In this document: piece after piece, positions 24,164 through 31,825 of the stretch
Position numbering within the stretch: position 1 is the stretch's first letter
Layout of the letters: every line of letters begins with the position of its first letter
NCBI GenBank assembly: GCA_964436825.1
Contig: CAYTEO010000003.1
Coordinates: forward strand, 1 to 64,000
From: CAYTEO01 sp964436825
GTDB taxonomy: Bacteria; Krumholzibacteriota; Krumholzibacteriia; LZORAL124-64-63
Direction of reading: 5' to 3'
DNA: 64,000 bases
Made by a program: the position numbers and the translations under genes
The notes under the pieces: generated by a model
Told to the model about the DNA's origin: nothing
The model's input: the letters and a program-made list of their open reading frames with translations, nothing else
The model's database searches: none

Positions 24164-25340
24164 CGCCGCGCTCCCTCCGCACCCGCGCCAGGGTCTCCAG
24201 GACGGCGGCGGCTGCCCGCGCCCAGAACTCCTCCCCGCCCAGCCGCCGCCGCAGGCGCGCCACGTCCTCGGCCCAGCGCCGCCGGCGCACCGCGTCGCCG
24301 GCCCAGAGGTCCAGGTCTGCCGCCAGCCGCTGCGGGGTCGCCGCGCCCTGGATCCGCTCGGGGACGGCGCGCCGCTCCAGGACGAGGTTGGCCAGGGCGA
24401 TGAACCGCGTCCTGACCAGCAGACGCGCCAGCCGGTAGTTGACCCGGCCGGTCCGGTAGACGACGACGTGGGGAACGGCGGCCAGGGCCGCCTCCAGCGA
24501 TGCCGTGCCGCTGCAGACGACGGCCAGGTCCAGGTCCGGCAGCAGCTCGGGCAGCGGCAGCGTCGTCGTCTCCACACCGCAGCGCCGGGCGCCCGGGGTG
24601 ACGATCCCGGCGGTCCTGGGGGTGACGCTGGCCAGGAAGGCGACGCGGCGCGACGGCCAGCCCTCCCGCAGCAGCTGGACGAGCCGCTCCAGGACGGGCC
24701 AGAGGGCCGCCGCCTCCTGGCGACGGCTTCCCGGCAGCAGGCCGATCCGCAACGGCGCCGCCGGGTCGCGCAGCCGCCGTTCCCGGGCCGCGGCGGCGAC
24801 GGCGATCTTGGCGGCGGGATACTCCCCCACCAGGGGATGGCCCAGGTGCCGGACCGGCAGGCCGTGGCGGCCGAAGAAGTCGGGCTCGAACGGCAGGATC
24901 GTCCCCAGGCAGTCGACGGACCGGCGCAGGCGGCCCAGCCGCCAGCTGCCCCACGCCCACAGCTGGGGAGCGATCAGCCAGCAGACGGGGATCCCGAGCC
25001 TGCGGGCGTGGCCGGCCAGGGCGAGGTTGAACCCGGGGAAGTCGACCGGCAGGAAGAGGTCGACGCCGCCCCGTGCCAGGTGGCGACGGAGACGGCGGCG
25101 GGCGGCGAGGATCGACCCGGCCGCGCCGAGCAGGTCGGTGAACCCCATCAACGCCAGGGCGTCGGCCGGCTGGACGATCTCCACGCCCGCGGCAGCCAGG
25201 GCCTCTCCCCCGAGGGCGGAGAACCGCAGGCCCGGGGCACGGCGGCGCAGCTCGGCGACGAGACGGGCGCCATAGCGCTCGCCGCTGGCATCACCGCACG
25301 ACAGGAAGACGTGGGCGCGCAGGGCATCCGGGCTGGGCAT
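24156..25340 (-). CDS. lpxB: Lipid A disaccharide synthase
   Basis: Joins UDP-diacylglucosamine and lipid X. 394 aa. Begins HVFLSCGDASGERYGARLV, then DALALMGFTDLLGA, VDFPGFNLALAGHARRLGI, APQLWAWGSWR, LLPGSRRQEAAALWP, and VVCSGTASLEAALAAVP: all LpxB hallmarks. Start at 25340, 38 bases after lpxA. Confidence 0.96.
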   Translation of the reverse strand: MPSPDALRAHVFLSCGDASGERYGARLVAELRRRAPGLRFSALGGEALAAAGVEIVQPADALALMGFTDLLGAAGSILAARRRLRRHLARGGVDLFLPVDFPGFNLALAGHARRLGIPVCWLIAPQLWAWGSWRLGRLRRSVDCLGTILPFEPDFFGRHGLPVRHLGHPLVGEYPAAKIAVAAAARERRLRDPAAPLRIGLLPGSRRQEAAALWPVLERLVQLLREGWPSRRVAFLASVTPRTAGIVTPGARRCGVETTTLPLPELLPDLDLAVVCSGTASLEAALAAVPHVVVYRTGRVNYRLARLLVRTRFIALANLVLERRAVPERIQGAATPQRLAADLDLWAGDAVRRRRWAEDVARLRRRLGGEEFWARAAAAVLETLARVRRERGDG

Positions 25341-25378
25341 GACGGCGTCGCCTCCCGGGATGGGGCAGCGGTGCCGGG

Positions 25379-26206
25379 CTAGCGGACGATCCCGCGCTCG
25401 GAGCGCCTGATGAAGGCCATCAGCTCCTCGATGTGGGGATCGAGACGGCACTCCAGGGCGATCAGCTCCAGCGCCTGGGTGACGTTGTTCCCGCTGCGGT
25501 AGAGGATCCGGTAGGCCAGCTTCAGGTTCTGCAGGGTGGCCTCGTCGAAACCGCGCCGCTTCAGGCCGACACTGTTCAGGCCGGCCACCTCGACGGGGTT
25601 GCCGGCGACGCGGATGAACGGCGGCACGTCCTGGGCCAGCCGGCTGCCGCCGCCGATGAAGGCGTGGGCGCCGATGCGGACGAACTGGTGGACCGGCGTC
25701 ATCCCGCCGATGATGGCCCACTCGCCCACCTCGATGTGACCGGCCAGGTTGACGGCATTGGCCAGGATGACGTGGTCGTGGAGCTGGCAGTTGTGGGCCA
25801 CGTGGACGTAGGCCATCAGCAGGCAACCGTTGCCGATCCGGGTCTTCTCCCCCTCGCCGGTGGCCAGGTGGACCGTCACGTACTCGCGGATGATGTTGTC
25901 GTCGCCGATCTCGACGTGACTCGTCTCCCCGGCGTACTTCAGGTCCTGGGGAACCGTCCCGATGACGGCGCCGTGGAAGATCTTGTTGTTGCGACCGATG
26001 CGGGTGTTCCCCTCGATGAGCACCGAGGAACCGATCTCGCACTCGGGGCCGATCTCCACGTCGGGGCCGATGACCGTGTAGGGGCCGACCTTGACGTTGT
26101 AGCCGAGGCGGGCTTCCGGGTGTACCACCGCCGTGGGGTGGATCTCCGGCTTGCGTACCGGGTGGATCCCCGGCATCGACTTGAACTGTGCTGCGGCCAA
26201 GTCCAT
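25379..26206 (-). CDS. lpxA: UDP-N-acetylglucosamine acyltransferase
   Basis: First enzyme of lipid A synthesis. Hexapeptide beta-helix from IHPTAVVHPEARLGYNVKVG on, the catalytic His region AYVHVAHNCQLHDHVILAN, GGMTPVHQFVRIGAHAFIGG, and the C-terminal helical domain starting GLNSVGLKRRGF. The start is unclear: ATG at 26206 touches the AGGAGG site without spacing; TTG at 26200 has a good 6-base gap; TTG at 26221 overlaps the lpxC/fabZ stop but has no ribosome site. The conserved domain begins 15-20 residues further in, so all are possible. Confidence 0.94.
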   Translation of the reverse strand: MDLAAAQFKSMPGIHPVRKPEIHPTAVVHPEARLGYNVKVGPYTVIGPDVEIGPECEIGSSVLIEGNTRIGRNNKIFHGAVIGTVPQDLKYAGETSHVEIGDDNIIREYVTVHLATGEGEKTRIGNGCLLMAYVHVAHNCQLHDHVILANAVNLAGHIEVGEWAIIGGMTPVHQFVRIGAHAFIGGGSRLAQDVPPFIRVAGNPVEVAGLNSVGLKRRGFDEATLQNLKLAYRILYRSGNNVTQALELIALECRLDPHIEELMAFIRRSERGIVR

Positions 26207-26217
26207 CCTCCTGGTGG

Positions 26218-27531
26218 TCAACGATCGACGATCGTCGACATCAGATCCGCCTCGGCGACCCGCTCACCGTCCACGGTGGCGACGCCGTGCATCTTGCAGA
26301 TCGGGCCCCGCAGCTTCACCAGTTCCAGCTCGAACCGGATCTGGTCGCCGGGGGTGACCGGCCTGCGGAATCTTGCGCCATCGATCCCGCTGAAGTAAAC
26401 CAGTTTCGTCTCCGGGTGCTCGACGCTGCTCATCAGCAGGACGCCTCCCACCTGGGCCATCGCCTCGGTGATCAGCACCGCCGGCATGATCGGGTGCCCC
26501 GGGAAGTGCCCCTGGAAGAACGGCTCGTTGACCGAGACGTTCTTGATGCCGACGACCCGCTTGCCGCTCTCCAGTTCCAGGATCCGGTCCACCAGCAGGA
26601 ACGGGTAGCGGTGGGGCATGACCTTCATGATCGAGGCGATGTCCCAGTAGCGCGGCTCCCGGGGAGGGTAGATCCGTGTCCCGCCCCGCATCCGGCGCGA
26701 CAGCATCCGGACCAGCGCGATGTTCGCCACGTGCCCGCTGCGCACCGCCTGGACGTGCCCCTGCAGCGGCATCCCCAGCAGGGCCAGGTCCCCGATCAGG
26801 TCCAGGATCTTGTGGCGGACGAACTCGTCGGGGAAGTGCAGCGGACCCTCGTTGAGCAGCTTCCCGTCGGCGACGACCAGGGCGTTCTCCAGGGTCCCGC
26901 CGCGGGCCAGGCCCTGCCGCTGCAGCAGCTCGACGTCCTCCTGGAGGGCGAAGGTCCTGGCCGGCGCGATCTCGCGGGCGTAGGTCTGGGGATCGATGGC
27001 GAAGCTGGCCTCCTGGACCCCGATCAACGGATCGTCGTATTCGATGCGGAAGGTGATCCGGAAGGCCGGATCGGGCTCCACGCGCAGTGTCGTCTCCCCG
27101 CGGGTCAGGCCGATGGGGACATCGACCCGGAAGTAGGGCGCCGGCAGTCCCTGGTCGACGATCCCGACGGCCTGCAGTTGCCGGACGATCCCGGCCGTGC
27201 CGCCGTTCTCCGCCTCGGGGGGCTCGGTTCCCTCCAGGTCGAGCCAGCAGTTGGTCACCCCGCAGCCGGACAGGGCGGACAGGATGTGCTCGACCGTCAG
27301 GATCCGGACACCGTCCCGGGCCAGCAGCGTGTTGCGGAACCCGTCGATGCCGTCAGGCACGAACTCGTCGCGGGCCGGGATCTCCACCCGGCGGTCACCG
27401 TCGGCGACACGAAACACCAGCCCCGTGTTGATGGGCGCCGGACGCAGGACCAGCCTGGCCTCGCGGCCCGTGTGCAGACCCTTGCCGGTCAGCGCCACCT
27501 CGGCGGCGATCGTCTTCTGCAGGTACAGCAC
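26218..27531 (-). CDS. lpxC/fabZ: Bifunctional LpxC deacetylase / FabZ dehydratase fusion
   Basis: 437 aa, GTG start. Residues about 1-280 are LpxC, the zinc UDP-3-O-acyl-GlcNAc deacetylase: LTGKGLHTGREA, VRILTVEHILSALSGCGV (zinc His), FPDEFVRHKILDLIGDLALL (zinc His/Asp) and the catalytic His of SGHVANIALV. Residues about 295-437 are FabZ, the 3-hydroxyacyl-ACP dehydratase: MKVMPHRYPFLLVDRILEL with its catalytic His, and FQGHFPGHPIMPAVLITEAM with its Glu. Both active sites look intact. This fusion is known from Bacteroidota and relatives. Confidence 0.96.
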   Translation of the reverse strand: MLYLQKTIAAEVALTGKGLHTGREARLVLRPAPINTGLVFRVADGDRRVEIPARDEFVPDGIDGFRNTLLARDGVRILTVEHILSALSGCGVTNCWLDLEGTEPPEAENGGTAGIVRQLQAVGIVDQGLPAPYFRVDVPIGLTRGETTLRVEPDPAFRITFRIEYDDPLIGVQEASFAIDPQTYAREIAPARTFALQEDVELLQRQGLARGGTLENALVVADGKLLNEGPLHFPDEFVRHKILDLIGDLALLGMPLQGHVQAVRSGHVANIALVRMLSRRMRGGTRIYPPREPRYWDIASIMKVMPHRYPFLLVDRILELESGKRVVGIKNVSVNEPFFQGHFPGHPIMPAVLITEAMAQVGGVLLMSSVEHPETKLVYFSGIDGARFRRPVTPGDQIRFELELVKLRGPICKMHGVATVDGERVAEADLMSTIVDR

Positions 27532-27535
27532 GTCT

Positions 27536-28588
27536 CTAGCGCTCCCGTTTCCGCTGTTGCTCGTCGGCCAGCCGCCGTTCCAGTTCCTCCAGGCGCCGTG
27601 CCAGCTCGGGCAGACGCTGCGCCAGCGCGGGCAGGCGCTGGACCAGGGCCACCTGCCGGAACGCGCGCCGGAACTCCACGGCCGGGTAGCCGAAGACCGT
27701 CTGGCCCGGCGGGACGTCGCGCGTGATGCCCGACTGGGCGGCCACCCGGGCCCCCTCGCCCACGGTCAGGTGATCGGCGATGCCGACCTGTCCGCCCAGG
27801 GTGACCCGGTCCTCCAGGACACAGCTGCCGGAGATCCCGCTCTGGGCACTGATGGCACACCAGTTCCCGATCCGGACGTTGTGCCCCACCTGGACCAGGT
27901 TGTCGATCTTGCTGCCCCGCCCGATCCGGGTCACGCCGGTCGTGGCGCGGTCGATGCAGGCGTTGGCCCCCACCTCGACGTCGTCCTCCAGGACGACGAT
28001 CCCGATCTGGGGGATCTTGTACAGGCCGTCGGGACCGGGCACGTACCCGAAACCGTCGCTGCCGATCACGGCCCCCGCCTGCAGGACGACGCGGTCGCCC
28101 AGACGGCAGCGCTCGCGGACGACCGCCCCGGCGTGCAGCAGGCAGTCCCGGCCGATGACGGCATCGGCCTCCACGACGACCCGGGGACCCAGCCGGGTCC
28201 CGGCGCCGATCCGCGCGCCCGGACCGATGACGCAACCGGGCGCGACGGCCACGCCCTCGGCCAGCTCCGCCTCCGGCGCGACCACGGCCGAGGGGTGGAT
28301 GCCGGCCGGGAAGACCCGCTCCAGCGGCGGCGCGAAGCGCTCCAGGACGCGCGCGAAAACCAGCCTCGGCTGCTCGGCCCGGATGACCGGCCGCGGGCAG
28401 GCCACTCCCGGGCGGGCGATGACGGCTCCCGCCGTCGTGTCGGCGAGGCGCCGCTCCAGGGCAGGGGTGTCGACGAACGTGATCGTCCCGGGACCGGCGT
28501 CGGAGAATCCCGCCGCCGCATCGATCTCGGGATCCTCCTCCCCCTCCCAGGGCAGCTCCAGCCAGTCGGCCAGCTCGCTCAGTCGCAC
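27536..28588 (-). CDS. lpxD: UDP-3-O-(3-hydroxyacyl)glucosamine N-acyltransferase
   Basis: 350 aa from a GTG at 28588 with AAGGAG about 10 bases upstream; the longer open frame runs antisense-like through skp. N-terminal uridine-binding domain (LSELADWLELPW, GPGTITFVDTPALERRLADT), then the beta-helix: IHPSAVVAPEAELAEGVAVA, ACIDRATTGVTRIGRGSKID, NLVQVGHNVRIGNWCAISAQ with the catalytic His. A C-terminal coiled-coil tail follows (RLPELARRLEELERRLADEQ). Confidence 0.94.
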   Translation of the reverse strand: MRLSELADWLELPWEGEEDPEIDAAAGFSDAGPGTITFVDTPALERRLADTTAGAVIARPGVACPRPVIRAEQPRLVFARVLERFAPPLERVFPAGIHPSAVVAPEAELAEGVAVAPGCVIGPGARIGAGTRLGPRVVVEADAVIGRDCLLHAGAVVRERCRLGDRVVLQAGAVIGSDGFGYVPGPDGLYKIPQIGIVVLEDDVEVGANACIDRATTGVTRIGRGSKIDNLVQVGHNVRIGNWCAISAQSGISGSCVLEDRVTLGGQVGIADHLTVGEGARVAAQSGITRDVPPGQTVFGYPAVEFRRAFRQVALVQRLPALAQRLPELARRLEELERRLADEQQRKRER

Positions 28589-28616
28589 GCCCGCACCGCT
28601 CCTTCGTTTCAGCAGA

Positions 28617-28646
28617 GCCCCCCGCGCTGTGCCTTCGGCGGGGGGC
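28617..28646 (-). promoter_or_regulatory. Hairpin between skp and lpxD
   Basis: Perfect 9-bp stem GCCCCCCGC/GCGGGGGGC with a 12-base loop and no U-tract after it. It is probably a processing or stability element inside the operon that lets skp mRNA outnumber lpx mRNA. Confidence 0.45.
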
Positions 28647-28704
28647 TTCCCTACCCGGACAAGGTGACGCAAACCTGTTCCCGTGTCAACAGGGGAGGAT
28701 CGCG

Positions 28705-29259
28705 CTACCTGCCGGTGTCCTCCTTGCCCTTCCCCTTGACCAGGGCCTCGAGGATCTTGTCGGTCAGATCGATGTCGGGATCGATGTAGACCGTCGTCAT
28801 CGAGGAGGCATCGACGATCAGCCCGAACCCCTCCTCCTTGCCGATCCGTTCCGCGATCAGCTTCACCTGGTCGATGATCGGCTGGATACGGGTCTTGAAC
28901 TCGTTCTCGGCCTTGGTGTCCGCCTGCTGGCGCAGGTCGAAGTACTCGGTCTTGAGCCTGTCCAGCTCCTCGGTCTTGGTCCGCAGGGCGTCCTCGCCCA
29001 GCAGCATCCGCTGGCTGTCCAGCTCCTCCATCTTGAGCTGGATCTCCTTCTCCTTCTCGGCGATCTGCTGCTGGAGGTCCTGGACGAACTTCTGGTACTG
29101 CTCCTGGGCGTCCCGGGCGGCCCCGTACTCCTGGACGATCCGCTGGGAATCGATGACGCCGATGGGCTTGATGTCGCCGGCGCCGGCGCTCCCGGCGCCC
29201 AGCAGCAGCACGACCGGCAGCACGGCCAGCAGCGGGCGCAGTGTCTTGTGAACGGACAT
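28705..29259 (-). CDS. skp: OmpH/Skp-family periplasmic chaperone
   Basis: 184 aa with signal peptide (LLAVLPVVLLLGAGSAGA), then IGVIDSQRIVQEYGAARDAQ, a long charged coiled coil (about 50-125, the tentacles of the Skp trimer), and the closing strand LIVDASSMTTVYIDPDIDLT. Holds unfolded outer-membrane proteins for the Bam machine. Lies 50 bases after bamA. Confidence 0.93.
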   Translation of the reverse strand: MSVHKTLRPLLAVLPVVLLLGAGSAGAGDIKPIGVIDSQRIVQEYGAARDAQEQYQKFVQDLQQQIAEKEKEIQLKMEELDSQRMLLGEDALRTKTEELDRLKTEYFDLRQQADTKAENEFKTRIQPIIDQVKLIAERIGKEEGFGLIVDASSMTTVYIDPDIDLTDKILEALVKGKGKEDTGR

Positions 29260-29310
29260 GGCTCTCTCCTCGTTCTCTGGGGATCGGCCGGCGCACCGGC
29301 GGCCCGACGA

Positions 29311-31620
29311 CTAGAAGAACGTGCCGAAGTTGAAGTGCGACTCCCAGCGGGGGCCGCCCACGCGATCGAAACCGTAACCGTAGTCGAAGCCGATGGTCCC
29401 CATCATGGGAACCTCGACGCGGATGCCGAAGCCGGCGCCCTTGCGCAGGTTCGTGAAATCGGCGGCGGAGAAGCTGTTCCAGGTGTCACCCTGGTCCAGG
29501 AAGCTAAGCAGGTGCACCGCGCGGGTCAAGGGATAGAGGACCTCCGCCGTCATGATCGTGTAGAACCGGCCGCCCAGGAAACCGGGATTGCCGCGCGGGA
29601 CGACCTCCAGGTCCTTGTAGCCGCGCAGGGGGTAGATCCGGTTGCCGCCCAGGCGGAACTTCTCGTAGTCGGGCACGTCGTCGGGATCTTCCAGCCCGCG
29701 GATCAGCCCCATGGACGTCTGCAGGTGGAGGGCGAAGCCGGCCGGCAGCTTCTGGAAGTAGGAGTGCCGCAGCAGGGTCTTGAGGTAGTCGATCTCCCCC
29801 CCCAGCGCCCCGCCGGACCACTCGACACTCAGGCTCGTCTTGGAGCCCCGGGTCGGGAAGAAGGGGTTGTCCGTCGAGTTGCGCGAGAGGCTGAGGGTGA
29901 CGGCGCTCTTGGTGCGCGGCCAGTCCACCCGGTCCAGGCGCTCGAAGGGGATGTCTTCGGTGCCGATCTGGGACTCCAGGTTGTCCAGGTAGCTGACGTA
30001 GGCCGAGCTGAAGTTGGAGAGCTTCGTCTCCGACAGCTCGTAGCGCAGCCCCACCCGGCTGTACCGCGTGCCGGGGATCCGGCGGCCGAAGCGCAGGGCG
30101 AACCCCTTGACCCGGCTCTCGTAGAAGTCGTCGAAGTTGTACTGGTAGCGGTTGAAGACGTCGACCCCGACGAGCATCGGCGTCCCCATGAACCAGGGGT
30201 CGGTGAAGTTCAGGTCCAGGTACTTCTGGCGGCTCCCGAACTGCCAGGCGATGCCGATGTTCTGGCCCTTGCCCCGGAAGTTCGTCTCGGCCACCTGGAC
30301 GAAACCCGTCGCGGAGGTCTGGGCGCTGTAGGCCATGCCGAAGGAGAACTGGCCGGTCTGCTTCTCCTTGACCTTGTAGATGAGGTCGATGCTGCCGGGG
30401 TCCTCGGTCGGCTGGAAGTCCGGCTGGACGTCCTCGAAGTAGCCGAGCTGGAAGATGTCGCGCTGGGACAGGCCGACCAGGGCGTTGCTGAAGACGTCGC
30501 CCGGGAACAGGTGCATCTCCCGCAGGATGACCCGGTCGTAGGTCTTCTGGTTGTCGCGGATCGAGACGTCGCGGATCCGCGCCGGCTCGCCCTCGTGGAT
30601 GTGGAAGTCGATCGAGACGACCGTCCCGCGGATCGACCGCTCGGGCTCGACGGTCACGTAGATGTAGCCGTTGTTCCAGTAGAGGGAATGCAGGTCCTGG
30701 ATCGTCTCCTGGTAGTCGCTGTCCCGGAAGACGTCCCCCCGTTCCAGCCTGATCCGGCTGGCGACCGCCAGGTCGTCGAACCGCTCGTTGCCGTCCCAGT
30801 TGATCTCCCCCACCCGGTAGAGGGGCCCCTCGTCGACGGCGATCGTCAGCTCGACGTGCTCCCTGGTCTCGTCGAACTTCATGTCCACGCCGCTGATCCT
30901 GGCATCGAGGTAGCCGTGGTCCTTGTAGAAGGCGACGATCTTCTGTTTGTCCTGCTCGAACTGCTCCTGGCGGAAGGTGGCGCTGCGCAGGAACCCGCCG
31001 GTGCTCTGCTTCATCACCTTGCGCAGCTGCTTGTCGCTGAAGACGGTGTTGCCCGTGAAATCGATCTTGCTGGCCTTGACCTTCTTCCCCTCGTGGACCG
31101 TGACGACCAGATGGATCAGGTTGGCGGCGTCGACGCGCGAGGAGTCGGTGTCGGCCGTCATGTTGTAGTAGCCCTTCTGGCGGTACAGGTCCCGCAACGG
31201 CTCCAGCTCGCGCCTGATGACGGCCGGGTTGGCGAACTGGCCGACGGTGGGCTTGAAGGCCTCGCGCAGGTCCTTCTCCTTCACCTTCTCGTTGCCGCGG
31301 AAGACGATGGACTTGATGCGGGGGAACTCGCGGACGTTGATGATGACCCTGACGCCGTCGGGCTGGTCGACCCGGTAGACGTAGATGTCGCTGAACTTGC
31401 CGGTGGCGAACAGCTTGCGGATCGCCTCGGCGATCGCCTCGGCGGAGAACGGCTGGTCGACCGCGAGGCCGGACCAGGCCCGGACCTGGCTGGCGCCCAT
31501 CGTCCGGGTGCCGGTCACGTCGATGGCACGGATCGGCGGCGGCGCCGCGAGGGCGCCGTGAACGATCGACAGGAGCAGCAGGGCGGCGCAGGCCGCGGTC
31601 AGCAGGTGACGAGTAGGCAT
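29311..31620 (-). CDS. bamA: Outer membrane protein assembly factor BamA
   Basis: 769 aa. Signal peptide (LTAACAALLLLSIVHGALA), POTRA domains from about residue 25 to 350 (for example IRAIDVTGTRTMGASQVRAW, INWDGNERFDDLAVASRIRL), then a 16-strand-type barrel. Includes the conserved GGNRIYPLRGYKDLEV region (VRGF/Y-type loop) and a C-terminal aromatic end FNFGTFF, the beta-signal. Central subunit for inserting outer-membrane barrels; bamD is in the window at 43020. Confidence 0.96.
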   Translation of the reverse strand: MPTRHLLTAACAALLLLSIVHGALAAPPPIRAIDVTGTRTMGASQVRAWSGLAVDQPFSAEAIAEAIRKLFATGKFSDIYVYRVDQPDGVRVIINVREFPRIKSIVFRGNEKVKEKDLREAFKPTVGQFANPAVIRRELEPLRDLYRQKGYYNMTADTDSSRVDAANLIHLVVTVHEGKKVKASKIDFTGNTVFSDKQLRKVMKQSTGGFLRSATFRQEQFEQDKQKIVAFYKDHGYLDARISGVDMKFDETREHVELTIAVDEGPLYRVGEINWDGNERFDDLAVASRIRLERGDVFRDSDYQETIQDLHSLYWNNGYIYVTVEPERSIRGTVVSIDFHIHEGEPARIRDVSIRDNQKTYDRVILREMHLFPGDVFSNALVGLSQRDIFQLGYFEDVQPDFQPTEDPGSIDLIYKVKEKQTGQFSFGMAYSAQTSATGFVQVAETNFRGKGQNIGIAWQFGSRQKYLDLNFTDPWFMGTPMLVGVDVFNRYQYNFDDFYESRVKGFALRFGRRIPGTRYSRVGLRYELSETKLSNFSSAYVSYLDNLESQIGTEDIPFERLDRVDWPRTKSAVTLSLSRNSTDNPFFPTRGSKTSLSVEWSGGALGGEIDYLKTLLRHSYFQKLPAGFALHLQTSMGLIRGLEDPDDVPDYEKFRLGGNRIYPLRGYKDLEVVPRGNPGFLGGRFYTIMTAEVLYPLTRAVHLLSFLDQGDTWNSFSAADFTNLRKGAGFGIRVEVPMMGTIGFDYGYGFDRVGGPRWESHFNFGTFF

Positions 31621-31668
31621 CGGACCTCTCTGGCTCCGTCCGGTTCAGGGGCGCACACGGGTCGCGGC

Positions 31669-31697
31669 ATGGTAGCAAAGGGGGGCGGACGCGACAA
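31669..31697 (-). promoter_or_regulatory. Promoter of bamA-lpx operon
   Basis: TTGTCG (31697-31692), 17-base spacer, TACCAT (31674-31669) on the minus strand, about 50 bases before bamA and just behind the clpC terminator. No sigma-E-type GAACTT element is visible. Confidence 0.6.
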
Positions 31698-31775
31698 CCG
31701 CCGTTCGGATCTGCGGCGCGGTTCAACAGCGGGCGCCGCCACGGGTTCCCAAATCTGCGCCGGTCGAGGGAGAAA

Positions 31776-31810
31776 CGCAAGCGGACCGCCGGGAAGGCGG
31801 TCCGCTTGCG
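31776..31810 (-). terminator. Intrinsic terminator of clpC
   Basis: Perfect 15-bp stem with a 5-base loop, 15 bases after the clpC stop, followed on the minus strand by TTTCTCCC. One of the clearest terminators here. Confidence 0.8.
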
Positions 31811-31825
31811 CTCCAAGGAGACCGT

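Noticed and set aside
31692..31697. Sigma-E control of bamA
   Set aside because: No GAACTT...TCTGA pattern; a sigma-70-like TTGTCG-N17-TACCAT fits better.
29504..31816. 770-aa minus-strand ORF overlapping bamA in another frame
   Set aside because: Arg/Pro/Gly-rich frame shadow; bamA itself has POTRA and barrel signatures over the same bases.
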